Below are positions 19,231-26,934 of a stretch of 64,000 bases of DNA, one piece after another. The notes beneath the pieces are model-generated. The model saw only the letters and a list, made by a program, of their open reading frames with translations. It was not told the origin of the DNA and did not search any database. Numbering within the stretch: the first letter of the stretch is position 1; each line of letters begins with the position of its first letter. Source of the stretch: Stenotrophomonas sp. ISL-67. Lineage in GTDB: Bacteria > Pseudomonadota > Gammaproteobacteria > Xanthomonadales > Xanthomonadaceae. Location: assembly GCF_018612915.1 (NCBI RefSeq), contig NZ_JAGGRL010000004.1:124001-188000 (forward strand), read 5' to 3'. The translations under genes and the position numbers were made by a program.

Positions 19231-19253
19231 TGCAGCACGTAGATGTGTCCCAC

Positions 19254-19276
19254 AACGGCCGCCCAGTGCGGCCGTT
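19254..19276 (+). terminator. Hairpin after tyrB
   Basis: Nine-base perfect stem (aacggccgc / gcggccgtt) with a five-base loop, 23 bases after the tyrB stop, followed by the modest T tract gttcgtt. A plausible terminator, though the T tail is poor. Confidence 0.5.
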
Positions 19277-19301
19277 GTTCGTTCCGGCGACACACCCACC
19301 G

Positions 19302-19325
19302 GTAGCGCCGGCCGTTGGCCGGCCC
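19302..19325 (+). repeat. SMAG-type palindrome
   Basis: Starts gtagcgccggcc and ends ggccggccc, in the tyrB-fbp spacer. Identical core to the copy at 5887. Confidence 0.85.
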
Positions 19326-19443
19326 ACACGATGCCGGCCGAAAGCCGATAACTCCCTGTAACCGCTTACGTGTCCGCTTACCTCGTAATGCCTTGCCGAA
19401 CGGGCCACAATACGGCCCCCGAAATGTCTTTGGCAGCCATTCC

Positions 19444-20460
19444 ATGTCCCGTACGTCGCTTACCCGGTACCTGATCGAAGAGCAGCACGCAGGCCGCATC
19501 AACGCCGACCTGCGCCAGCTCATCGCGGTGGTGGGCCGCGCCTGCACCAACATCTCCATCGCGGTCAGCAAGGGTGCCCTGGGCGGCGTGCTCGGCGATG
19601 CCGGCACCGGCAACGTGCAGGGCGAAGCGCAGAAGAAGCTCGACGTCATCAGCAACGAGATCCTGCTCGAAGCCAACGCCTGGGGCGGCCACCTTGCCGC
19701 CTGCGCCTCCGAGGAAATGGACCACTCCCAGCCCGTGCCGGATACCTACCCGCGCGGCGACTTCCTGCTCCTGTTCGACCCCCTCGATGGCAGCTCCAAC
19801 ATCGACGTGAACGTCTCGGTCGGCACCATCTTCTCCGTACTGCGCAGCCCGGCCGGCACCGAACAGCCCACCGACGAAAGCTTCCTGCAGGCGGGCACCG
19901 CCCAGATCGCCGCCGGCTACTGCATCTACGGCCCCAGCACCCAGATGGTGCTCACCACCGGCCACGGCACCCACGCCTTCACCCTGGACCGTGAAACCGG
20001 CGAATTCGTGCTTACCCAGCGCGGCATGCAGATTCCCGAAGACACCCAGGAATTCGCCATCAACATGTCCAACCAGCGCCACTGGGAAGCCCCCATGCAG
20101 GGCTACGTGCAGGACCTGCTGGCCGGCAAGGAAGGCGCGCGCAGCAAGAACTTCAACATGCGCTGGATTGCCAGCATGGTGGCCGACGTGCACCGCATCC
20201 TTACCCGTGGCGGCATCTTCATCTACCCGTGGGACAAGAAGGACCCCAGCAAGGCCGGCAAGCTGCGCCTGATGTACGAAGCCAACCCCATGGGCCTGCT
20301 GGTGGAACAGGCCGGCGGCGCCGCCACCACCGGCCGCGAGCGCATCCTGGACATCCAGCCCAACCACCTGCACCAGCGCGTGCCGGTGTTCCTCGGCTCC
20401 CGCAACGAAGTGGTCGAAGCCACCCGCTACCACCGCGAGCACGACGCCGCGAACGCCTGA
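19444..20460 (+). CDS. fbp: Fructose-1,6-bisphosphatase class I
   Basis: The product (338 aa) has the normal length and starts [14 protein letters not shown]. The metal-binding signature [12 protein letters not shown] and preceding EEMDH region are intact, as are [13 protein letters not shown] and the substrate-binding [12 protein letters not shown]. It dephosphorylates fructose-1,6-bisphosphate in gluconeogenesis, a required step when cells live on organic acids or pyruvate, as Entner-Doudoroff users often do. It appears monocistronic, with GTAG repeats on both sides. Confidence 0.95.
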   Translation: MSRTSLTRYLIEEQHAGRINADLRQLIAVVGRACTNISIAVSKGALGGVLGDAGTGNVQGEAQKKLDVISNEILLEANAWGGHLAACASEEMDHSQPVPDTYPRGDFLLLFDPLDGSSNIDVNVSVGTIFSVLRSPAGTEQPTDESFLQAGTAQIAAGYCIYGPSTQMVLTTGHGTHAFTLDRETGEFVLTQRGMQIPEDTQEFAINMSNQRHWEAPMQGYVQDLLAGKEGARSKNFNMRWIASMVADVHRILTRGGIFIYPWDKKDPSKAGKLRLMYEANPMGLLVEQAGGAATTGRERILDIQPNHLHQRVPVFLGSRNEVVEATRYHREHDAANA

Positions 20461-20469
20461 TAATGCGCC

Positions 20470-20496
20470 GTAGAGCCGGGCTCTGCCCGGCTGCTC
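20470..20496 (+). repeat. SMAG-type palindrome
   Basis: gtagagccgggc followed by the complementary gcccggct, ten bases after the fbp stop codon. Confidence 0.75.
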
Positions 20497-20582
20497 TCAC
20501 CACGCGCGACCATATGCGACCCCGTTCCCCATAATGGCAACGGGGTGACACCCGCACCAACACAGGTCACCATCGGGCTCAA

Positions 20583-21311
20583 ATGCCCACGGATGACCCC
20601 ATGCAGGCCGAAACCCCGCTCGACTTCATCGAAGTAATCCACAACGCCATCCCGGTTGAGACCTGTGCCGCAATTCAGGCGCAAATGCGCTCCAGCGCCC
20701 AGCTCCAACCCGGCGAAGTAGGCAGCGGCGTGTTCCCGGAGCTCAAGCACAGCAAGGATCTGCGCATCAGTGGGCGGCCCGAGTGGCGCCAGGTCGAAAT
20801 GCAGCTGCAACAGGCAGTATTCAGCGGCGTTTTGAGTTATCTACGCCGTTATCCACAGGCGCTGATCTCCCCGCTCATGTTGCAGGTGCAAGACACCGAT
20901 GGCACGGCACGCCGGCTGAAAGCCGAAGATTTTCCGGGCATGGACGACAACGCCCTGTCCGGACTGGCCCGTACGTGCCTGCGCCCGGGGGCGATCAACC
21001 TGCAGTGGTATGCGGCGGGCGAGGGCGGTTACCCCTATTGGCACTGCGAGCTGTACCCGCGCGACCCGGCCGGCGAAACCCTGCACCGGCACCTGCTGTG
21101 GACGCTGTACCTCAACGATGACTTCGAGGCGGGGGAAACCGAGTTCCTGTTCCAGGACCGCAAGGTGGCGCCGCGTACTGGCAGCCTGTTGATTGCGCCT
21201 ACTGCTTTCACCCACACCCACCGGGGCAACCGCCCGCAGGGCGGGGACAAGTTCATTGCGACAAGCTGGATCCTGTTCCAGAGCGCGGAGAAGCTGTACG
21301 GGGGTGGGTGA
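20583..21311 (+). CDS. 2OG-Fe(II) oxygenase family protein
   Basis: The product (242 aa) has a C-terminal double-stranded beta helix with the iron triad recognisable as YWHCELYP (His and Glu), the distal His in FTHTHRGN, and a basic 2-oxoglutarate contact in GGDKFIATSWI. Such enzymes hydroxylate a protein side chain or small molecule using 2-oxoglutarate and O2; the substrate here is unknown. The distal part resembles prolyl-4-hydroxylase-like members. A decayed copy of its 3' end occurs at 22877-23114, so the gene was once duplicated. Confidence 0.8.
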   Translation: MPTDDPMQAETPLDFIEVIHNAIPVETCAAIQAQMRSSAQLQPGEVGSGVFPELKHSKDLRISGRPEWRQVEMQLQQAVFSGVLSYLRRYPQALISPLMLQVQDTDGTARRLKAEDFPGMDDNALSGLARTCLRPGAINLQWYAAGEGGYPYWHCELYPRDPAGETLHRHLLWTLYLNDDFEAGETEFLFQDRKVAPRTGSLLIAPTAFTHTHRGNRPQGGDKFIATSWILFQSAEKLYGGG

Positions 21312-21332
21312 GGCAAGGGCAGCGGCGACCAC

Positions 21333-21869
21333 CTAGCACTCAACCTCCTGCGCCACCACAGAGAAGAACTGCTGGGCATCAGGGTGACTCGTAACCGCTT
21401 CAACGACGAATGCCACAGGGAGCTCCTGGGGACCGGAGGAATGCTCGTAAAGAAGTTCCAGGTGAGTCGTTTCAGCGAGCGTAATGATGTCCTGAATCGA
21501 TAGGTCATGGACGACGACCGCGTTGCCGGCCGCTGTCTCCATGACGACCTGAACGGATTGGAGCTCAACACACTCAACTGGACGGTAGAAGACGACTACG
21601 CGCACGCTGCGTTTGCAGACCAGCTCCCCTTTGAGCGTGCTGTGGGAACAAACGGTGCCGTAGAGAATCTCTCGTGCGGCCTCAGCGTTTGCGTAGGATC
21701 TGTAAGAGCGGGATCCATAGCGGATCACGACGCTTGGCTGAGCCGCCTGCAAGAGGACCCTGGTGCTCACACCTATGGCTTCGTTGAGGCGATCGAGCGT
21801 ACCGGTGATCAGTTCCAGAGCCGGTTTGTGTTCTCTACGGATCCGGCGCTGAAGGCGATCTTGTTGCAC
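21333..21869 (-). CDS. Hypothetical protein, ~178 aa
   Basis: An open frame that can start at the GTG at 21869 and ends 21 bases from the oxygenase stop. The product has alternating helix- and strand-like segments (LELITGTLDRLNEAIG, VRVVVFYRPVECVELQ, VVVHDLSIQDIITLAET), with plausible composition and no membrane segments. I do not recognise it. A competing open frame on the plus strand (21507-21872, 121 codons) overlaps it; only one can be real. I prefer this one for its length and regular amphipathic pattern. The base composition is lower in GC than flanking core genes, suggesting acquired DNA. Confidence 0.4.
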   Translation of the reverse strand: MQQDRLQRRIRREHKPALELITGTLDRLNEAIGVSTRVLLQAAQPSVVIRYGSRSYRSYANAEAAREILYGTVCSHSTLKGELVCKRSVRVVVFYRPVECVELQSVQVVMETAAGNAVVVHDLSIQDIITLAETTHLELLYEHSSGPQELPVAFVVEAVTSHPDAQQFFSVVAQEVEC

Positions 21870-21889
21870 TGACCTGGAGTTGATCCAGC

Positions 21890-22864
21890 ATGGCCGGACC
21901 TGTCCTGGTGATTGGAGGAGCTGGGTACATTGGTAGCCACATCGTACGTCACCTCTTGGCAGCAGATCGGGGCGTGTTGGTGGTCGATGACCTGAGCACT
22001 GGATCTCCTGACGGGGTTGCCGGATCACGCCTGTACACGTGTGATCTGTTTAGTCCAAAAATGCTATTAAAGATAATTGCCGAGCATGGAGTCGAAACGG
22101 TAGTTCATGCCGCGACGTCCCATCATGAGCCCCAACGATCACCTATTACCGTTGGTCGCTCAGAAGGCGCACCACCCTTGGCAGCCATCTTTGATGACAT
22201 CGTCAGGGCTGGAGTCTCGAAGCTTGTGTTTACCTCGACCTGCGCGGTGTACGAACCTTCGCGGGTTGGGCGAACAGTGGATGAGAAGTTCACGACAGTA
22301 CCGCTAAGCCAGTACGGCGCAGACAAGCTGGCCGTCGAGCGGCATCTGTTGAGCCTATCGTACGATGCTGGACTCAAATGCGTTTCGCTGCGGTGCTTCA
22401 ATGTGGCCGGCGTACACCGTGGAGATGGATTCCTTGGATCTGCGGGAGATCCGTCGAGGCTGATAAACATGGCCTGTGAGGTTGCCACTGGCCGAAGAAC
22501 GCTCGTGCCCGTATTCGTCTCGGACTGTCCCACGACGGACGGTACTTGGGTAAGGGACTACGTTCATGTGGATGATGTCGCCAGGGCGCATGTCAATGCA
22601 GTGTCTTATCTTGATGATGGAGGCCCTTCGATCGTCTTGAACTGCGGGTCCGGACACGGCCACTCGGTTCTTGAGGTTCTCGGGGCTGTAGAGGGCGAGG
22701 CCGTTGTACCCATCCCAAAGAGCCTGCTCCCGCGTAGGTGGGGGAAGGTTCCATTTATGGTTGCGGACATCCGGCTGATTCAGGAGACCCTTGGCTGGGC
22801 TCCGCGGCGTGACTCCCTCGTCTCCATCATTCGCGACTCGCTCGCGTACGGGCGCACTATTTGA
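21890..22864 (+). CDS. NAD-dependent epimerase/dehydratase, UDP-glucose 4-epimerase-like
   Basis: The product (324 aa) is an extended short-chain dehydrogenase. It has the Rossmann motif VIGGAGYIGSH, the NAD contacts VVDDLSTGS, the catalytic TSTCAVYE and YGADK (Tyr/Lys), and the sugar-nucleotide region SLRCFNVAGVHRGDGFLG plus RDYVHVDDVARAH. It is likely to interconvert UDP- or dTDP-hexoses at C4. The segment after VVHAATSHHEP lacks the usual NNV-x-GT pattern, so function may be altered. It stands alone, wedged between the intact oxygenase gene region and a decayed copy of that gene, with codon use less GC-rich than neighbours, consistent with horizontal acquisition. Confidence 0.75.
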   Translation: MAGPVLVIGGAGYIGSHIVRHLLAADRGVLVVDDLSTGSPDGVAGSRLYTCDLFSPKMLLKIIAEHGVETVVHAATSHHEPQRSPITVGRSEGAPPLAAIFDDIVRAGVSKLVFTSTCAVYEPSRVGRTVDEKFTTVPLSQYGADKLAVERHLLSLSYDAGLKCVSLRCFNVAGVHRGDGFLGSAGDPSRLINMACEVATGRRTLVPVFVSDCPTTDGTWVRDYVHVDDVARAHVNAVSYLDDGGPSIVLNCGSGHGHSVLEVLGAVEGEAVVPIPKSLLPRRWGKVPFMVADIRLIQETLGWAPRRDSLVSIIRDSLAYGRTI

Positions 22865-22876
22865 GTGATGACGCCT

Positions 22877-23114
22877 TGTCCAAGCCGGCGCCATCAAGCT
22901 GCAGGCGTACGCGGCAGGGGGGCCGTTACCCTTATCGGCACTTCGAGCTGTACCCACGCGACCCAGTCGGGGAAGCCCTGCCCCGGCACCTGGCATGGAC
23001 GCTCCAACGCAACAACGAGTTCGAGCTCGGGGAAACTAGTCGGAGGCAGGCAAGTTCATTGCGACAAGCTGGATGCTGTTCCAGAACGCGGAGAAGCTTT
23101 ACGGGGGTGGGTGA
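22877..23114 (+). pseudogene. Decayed 3' copy of the 2OG-Fe(II) oxygenase gene
   Basis: This stretch aligns with the 3' part of the oxygenase gene (about 20985-21311). Shared runs include gagctgtaccc, cggcacctg, caagttcattgcgacaag and the closing acgggggtgggtga. About 105 bases coding for the distal-His region are deleted and there is no intact start, so no functional enzyme can be made. It follows the epimerase gene by 12 bases. Confidence 0.75.
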
Positions 23115-23310
23115 GATCTGTGGTGTGGTTCACAGGGAAACACCATTCGGAATGCTGCAACGGGGCGGACGCGTCAATCAGTAGGCTGTGCCTACTGAAA
23201 TTGAAAATCCAACAGAAACAATCGCTTTGTGTTGGTCGACCTTCGTCTGCAATGTGGGCGCCGGAGCTCAAAAACTCCACAAGACGCAATATCCGGATGC
23301 CCCATGTCGG

Positions 23311-23408
23311 GAGGGTGGCTAATACAACACCCTCAATGGGGGAATACGCCCGCCGTTGTCTTGTACGGTTTTTGACCTCCCGACGCCCTCGCCCTAATCG
23401 GCGAGGGC
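23311..23408 (+). promoter_or_regulatory. Structured leader of the symE-like gene
   Basis: Two perfect hairpins precede the start codon. The first is 23311-23334 (gagggtg / caccctc, ten-base loop). The second is 23385-23408 (gccctcgcc / ggcgagggc, six-base loop). Between them ccgttgtcttgtacggttttt could act as a weak terminator. In type I symE systems an antisense RNA pairs with this leader; none was demonstrated here. Confidence 0.4.
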
Positions 23409-23430
23409 CATTCCCCGTTGGAGGCAAACC

Positions 23431-23751
23431 ATGAAGAATGATCCGGCCCAGCCGACTGAAGACCAACCCGTCCCGCGCGAAAGGTGGACGCAGTACAGCC
23501 AGATAAACAACGTACGCGCCGTGCCGCAGATCGGCGAGCGGGACCGGGACCACTTTGGCCCCGTCCCCTTTGTGATGCTGCGCGGCACCTGGCTGCGCAA
23601 GTTCGGCTTTGAAGTGGGTGTCCATATAAGGATTGAAGTTGTCCACGGCCAGATCACCGTCAGGCCGCTGTGGAACGACGGCCAGTTCAACACCCAGGCC
23701 ACGGCGGCAGACAAGCCCATCGTGTGGCGCGCGGAAGTGAAGGACCGCTAA
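23431..23751 (+). CDS. SymE-like type I toxin-antitoxin protein
   Basis: The product (106 aa) carries the SymE/AbrB-like core PFVMLRGTWLRKFGFEVG followed by VHIRIEVVHGQITVRPL, which in E. coli SymE forms an SOS-induced RNA- or nucleoid-associated toxin. The N-terminal 40 residues are polar. A strong ggagg site lies eight bases before the ATG. The ~300-base upstream region has no gene and contains hairpins, as expected for RNA-level control. No LexA-type box was seen directly upstream. Activity as a toxin is inferred from family membership only. Confidence 0.7.
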   Translation: MKNDPAQPTEDQPVPRERWTQYSQINNVRAVPQIGERDRDHFGPVPFVMLRGTWLRKFGFEVGVHIRIEVVHGQITVRPLWNDGQFNTQATAADKPIVWRAEVKDR

Positions 23752-23849
23752 GGCGCGAGGCTGGGCGGACTCACGCAGCGCGATGCAGTGGCGCCGCGTC
23801 AGCCCGTATGCTTCCATTGCCGAGCACGCATATCCGCGAGGACTCCACC

Positions 23850-24113
23850 ATGCCACTAGCCCGCATTGACCTCCGCAAAGGCAAGACCGCCGCCTACCGG
23901 CAGCAGGTTGGCCAGGTGGTGTACGACGCCATGCTCAGCGTCGGAGTGCCCCAGGATGATCGATTCCAGATCATCCAGGAGCACGACACGGATGGACTCA
24001 TCTATGACCCAGGCTACCTGGGCATTGCGCGCACCGATGACTTCATCTGCATCCAGGTCACCTGGAACGAGGGCCGCACGCTGGAGCAAACGCACTCAGG
24101 CATCTTCCAATAA
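23850..24113 (+). CDS. Truncated tautomerase-family protein (duplicate)
   Basis: The product (87 aa) is almost identical over its first ~80 residues to the full-length protein at 24794-25174, then diverges after RTLEQ to THSGIFQ and stops. It keeps the catalytic Pro at position 2 (MPLARIDLRKGK) but lacks the C-terminal ~46 residues, including the second helix, so it may not fold into the normal trimer. The upstream 40 bases also resemble those of the second copy, showing that the duplication included the leader. Probably a pseudogene or a decaying paralogue. Confidence 0.6.
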   Translation: MPLARIDLRKGKTAAYRQQVGQVVYDAMLSVGVPQDDRFQIIQEHDTDGLIYDPGYLGIARTDDFICIQVTWNEGRTLEQTHSGIFQ

Positions 24114-24322
24114 CCAGAAGCCGCCTATAGCGTGGTGCATTAGGGAGAGATGCGGGACCCGGTGCCAGCTTCCAGGTGCGCGGTTGATCCAGATGGACTG
24201 CGGGGTTGCTCCGAAGTAAATGGGCAACGAACGCGTTCAGGCTGCGCTACTTTCCGGTACCCGGCGGCTGCCCATCATCGGGTACGGAGCTGAGGTTCGT
24301 TCACATCAGTTGATCTATATTC

Positions 24323-24348
24323 CGCACCATGACACCGCATGGTGCGGT
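24323..24348. promoter_or_regulatory. Perfect 10-base inverted repeat before the rcnB-like gene
   Basis: ccgcaccatg and catggtgcgg are separated by six bases, 17 bases upstream of the start codon and just downstream of an AT-rich segment that could be the promoter (ttgatctatatt). It could be an operator or a leader hairpin. Confidence 0.45.
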
Positions 24349-24365
24349 TGGGCTTGGAGGTCTGT

Positions 24366-24716
24366 ATGAAAACCGGACATCTGCTGGGTATCACCCTGAC
24401 CGCCGCAGCGCTGCTGGCGGTTGTTGCCCCCGCCTGGGCCGATCCGCCGCACCACGCGCAGGGCAAGGGCCCCCCCATCCACGCCGGTGGGCCCCACAAC
24501 CGAGAAGCGCCACCGCCGGGATGGCAGAAGAAGGCATGGCGCCGCGGTGACCGGCTGCCCTGGGGTGAAGTGGACCGGCGCTACTGGGTAGACGATTACG
24601 CCCACTATCGCCTGCATGCGCCTGGCCGTGGTCATCGTTGGGTCCGGCAGTCCGATACCGAGTATCTGCTTGTGGAGATCGCCACCGGCGTGATCATCGA
24701 CGCCTTGCATCGTTGA
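24366..24716 (+). CDS. RcnB-like periplasmic protein
   Basis: The product (116 aa) has a clear signal peptide (LLGITLTAAALLAVVAPAWA) followed by a His/Pro-rich segment (DPPHHAQGKGPPIHAGG) and the RcnB core YRLHAPGRGHRWVR plus YLLVEIATGVI. RcnB proteins act in the periplasm; the E. coli member modulates nickel/cobalt efflux. The ATG at 24366 is chosen because ggaggtctgt precedes it. No rcnA efflux gene is adjacent, so a specific metal cannot be assigned. It is inserted between the two tautomerase copies. A perfect inverted repeat lies upstream. Confidence 0.75.
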   Translation: MKTGHLLGITLTAAALLAVVAPAWADPPHHAQGKGPPIHAGGPHNREAPPPGWQKKAWRRGDRLPWGEVDRRYWVDDYAHYRLHAPGRGHRWVRQSDTEYLLVEIATGVIIDALHR

Positions 24717-24793
24717 GGGTTCCCTCAGGGTCATTACCCGCATAGGCTTCCGTTACAGAACACGCCTATTCACACCTCCGTGAGAACCCCGCC

Positions 24794-25174
24794 ATGCCGC
24801 TAGCCCGCATTGACCTCCGCAAGGGCAAGACCGCCGCCTACCGGCAGAAGGTTGGCCAGGTGGTGTACGACGCCATGCTCAGCGTCGGGGTGCCCCAGGA
24901 TGATCGATTCCAGATCATCCAGGAGCACGACGCGGATGGACTCATCTATGACCCAGGCTACCTGGGCATTACGCGCACCGACGACTTCATCTGCATCCAG
25001 GTCACCTGGAACGAGGGCCGCACGCTGGAGCAGAAGAAGGACTTCTACAGCGCCGTCGCCCATGGCCTGCACGAAGCGGTGGGCATTCGCCTTGAGGATG
25101 TCTTCATCAACCTGGTGGAGGTAAAGCGCGAGAACTGGTCCTTCGGCCATGGACTGGCGCAGTATGCGATGTGA
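24794..25174 (+). CDS. Tautomerase family protein
   Basis: The product (126 aa) starts MPLARIDLRKGKTAAYRQ; after Met removal the N-terminal Pro is the expected catalytic base of the 4-oxalocrotonate tautomerase superfamily. The two beta-alpha-beta halves are visible, the second around TRTDDFICIQVTW and LEDVFINLVEVKREN. The size fits the longer tautomerase subgroup. The natural substrate is unknown. The gene at 23850 is a truncated near-identical copy. Confidence 0.8.
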   Translation: MPLARIDLRKGKTAAYRQKVGQVVYDAMLSVGVPQDDRFQIIQEHDADGLIYDPGYLGITRTDDFICIQVTWNEGRTLEQKKDFYSAVAHGLHEAVGIRLEDVFINLVEVKRENWSFGHGLAQYAM

Positions 25175-25352
25175 CGCGTGTCAGGAACCTGTGCATGAGC
25201 TCTGGGAGTTCCTCCTGGGAGCGGCAAGGCTGTCCTACTTGTCGATGGGCATGGGAATCGGCGTCCCGAGAATCGCTCCTGTACTTGGGATGCAGCGTCG
25301 AGCTTCACGCGCACCTCCACCAGTGCCTATCTTGTTGAGCGGTATGCTCATG

Positions 25353-25661
25353 TCATATCGACGGATAAGGCTCATGCAGTTCTTGACCAAGGCACGTTCG
25401 AGCTGGCCGAAGAGCCACAAGGTTTGCCGGGAAAGTGTTTTCACCGCACCGCTTTGCTGGAGTTGATGTGCTGAAGTACCGGGCGCAATACCCCTCGAAT
25501 ACCCCTGGCCGCAGGGGAAGCTGGGGAGACAGCTGTAGACCTTCGCCCATTGCCTCGCTTGAGTACTCAAACAGAAGGCGTTGGCCATCGTCCGCAAGCC
25601 GTCCTGCAGGCCACTGCTCGCCCCATCCCTCGTAGATGACATCCAGTAGACGCACGGCCAT
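25353..25661 (-). CDS. HipS-like / HipA N-terminal domain protein, no kinase
   Basis: The product (102 aa) begins MAVRLLDVIYEGWGEQWPAG and has RLLFEYSSEAMGEGLQLSPQLPL, which corresponds to the N-terminal subdomain of HipA (the part that is a separate small protein, HipS, in HipBST modules). After ARYFS the sequence no longer resembles HipA. No HipT or HipA kinase domain follows on this strand within 180 bases. It begins three bases after hipB stops, so they form an operon. It is either a free-standing HipS-like protein whose kinase was lost, or a truncated hipA remnant. Confidence 0.6.
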   Translation of the reverse strand: MAVRLLDVIYEGWGEQWPAGRLADDGQRLLFEYSSEAMGEGLQLSPQLPLRPGVFEGYCARYFSTSTPAKRCGENTFPANLVALRPARTCLGQELHEPYPSI

Positions 25662-25664
25662 TGA

Positions 25665-25973
25665 TCATCTCCTGCTTACGCGTCTGCGCACGAGGTCCTT
25701 GGCGCGATTCATTTCGATCAGTTCGTCGATGGAATTCACCCCGATCTTGAACAGGTCTCCGAGGCCGCGCTCCAGGTGTAACGCTTGTGCGACCTTGATG
25801 ATGGTGCTGAAGGCACAGTCGCCAGACCGCTCCAGGTTGCGGATGGTGCCGACCGAAACACCCACGCGTTCGGCCAGTTCGCCCTGCGTCATACGGCGGG
25901 CAATTCGGGCGAGCCGGATGCGCTCAGCGAACTCGGCCTCAATCTCTTTGGGGGTGGAGAGACTGAACTTCAT
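25665..25973 (-). CDS. HipB-like XRE-family antitoxin/regulator
   Basis: The product (102 aa) starts at the ATG at 25973, six bases after a strong aaggag site. An XRE helix-turn-helix covers residues ~15-70 (ERIRLARIARRMTQGELAERVG, SVGTIRNLERSG). In HipBA/HipBST modules this protein binds operators in its own promoter and the partner toxin. Its partner gene follows directly but contains only a HipA N-terminal subdomain. The C-terminus is basic (RAKDLVRRRVSRR). Confidence 0.75.
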   Translation of the reverse strand: MKFSLSTPKEIEAEFAERIRLARIARRMTQGELAERVGVSVGTIRNLERSGDCAFSTIIKVAQALHLERGLGDLFKIGVNSIDELIEMNRAKDLVRRRVSRR

Positions 25974-26023
25974 ACGTCGCTCCTTTATGGACCTGCTCCG
26001 GTCCGCCCAGGTTGATCTGCGCA

Positions 26024-26331
26024 CTACGCAACTGAGCTTCGATTCTGATCCGCCCAGGTGACCGGAAGACGGTCATGGCGAGCCAACCAATCCGCAAGGT
26101 GCGGATCCAGCCACCGAACCAATGTCACGCTCTTGCCATGCTGCTCGCATAGGTCCGGCATCAACCAGAGCAGCGGCTCGTGATGGAAGACTCGATTGCG
26201 TAGTTCACGAACCTGGTTCAACGCGCTGGACACCTTGTGTCTCTGTCGCTGATCACGTGGGCATGCCGGAAATGCGCCCAATAGCTGCCTCCCTACCGCA
26301 CCGATTGGACGGGTGCTAACCTTCGCTGTCG
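26024..26331 (-). pseudogene. Remnant of an Abi-like protein gene
   Basis: The frame preserves NQVRELRNRVFHHEPLLW and VRWLDPHLADWLARHDRL, the C-terminal signature of Abi_2-type abortive-infection proteins (RNRVxHHEP). No start codon or N-terminal two-thirds of such a protein is present upstream; the frame runs into Arg-rich translation that looks non-coding. I therefore call it a 5'-deleted remnant. It ends 50 bases upstream of hipB on the same strand. Confidence 0.55.
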
Positions 26332-26532
26332 GGTCAATCCAGGCTAGCGCCGGGGGGTGAGTTCCCACCCAGCGCCGTCGACGCGTGGTGCGATGGCGAT
26401 GATCAGGATCAGACCGCACTCTGTCCGCGCTGCGGTGTGGATGCCGTGGTGGGGTTCACAGGCCCTGTGGATGCGACATGGATGCGGACCGCGCATCAGA
26501 TAAGTTTCGAGTAGCGCCAAGGAGAGCTGCAT

Positions 26533-26934
26533 ATGCTGAAGGAAGTTGGCGGTGTCCCCGTCCAGCCCACGCACCGCGCCACGTGCCATTGCGGTGCCGT
26601 GGAGCTTGAGCTTGATCTGCCCAACGGCATCGAAAGCCCACGCCGATGCGACTGCTCGATCTGCCGGCGCAAGGGGGCGGTGGTGGCTTCCGTGCTGTTG
26701 TCCGGGCTCCGCCTGGTGAAGGGTGCCGAACACCTCAAGCTGTACGAGTTCAACACCCACACCGCCAAGCACTACTTCTGCGGCATCTGCGGAATCTATA
26801 CGCATCACCAGCGCCGCTCGAATCCTCACCAGTTCGGCTTCAACGTCGGGTGCCTGGAGGGCATCAACCCCTTCGCCATACCCAACGTTCCCGTGGAGGA
26901 TGGGGTCCACCATCCGGCGGACAGGGCAGGCTGA
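26533..26934 (+). CDS. GFA family (glutathione-dependent formaldehyde-activating enzyme-like) protein
   Basis: The product (133 aa) shows the zinc ligands of the GFA/CENP-V fold: ATCHCGAVELELDLP, CDCSICRRKGA and FCGICGIYTHHQRR. An aaggagag site precedes the ATG. Family members bind one structural and one catalytic zinc; some condense formaldehyde with glutathione, but most genomic paralogues have unknown substrates. No formaldehyde dehydrogenase gene is nearby, so the role is unassigned. Confidence 0.85.
   Translation: MLKEVGGVPVQPTHRATCHCGAVELELDLPNGIESPRRCDCSICRRKGAVVASVLLSGLRLVKGAEHLKLYEFNTHTAKHYFCGICGIYTHHQRRSNPHQFGFNVGCLEGINPFAIPNVPVEDGVHHPADRAG

Noticed and set aside
21507..21872. Plus-strand open frame of 121 codons upstream of the epimerase gene
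   Set aside because: It overlaps a longer minus-strand frame with a more protein-like pattern, and has no clear ribosome site. It remains a possible alternative.
25235..25642. Overlapping minus-strand frame as a possible frameshifted HipA continuation
   Set aside because: Its translation does not resemble the HipA kinase domain (no kinase motifs), so it does not extend the HipS-like protein.
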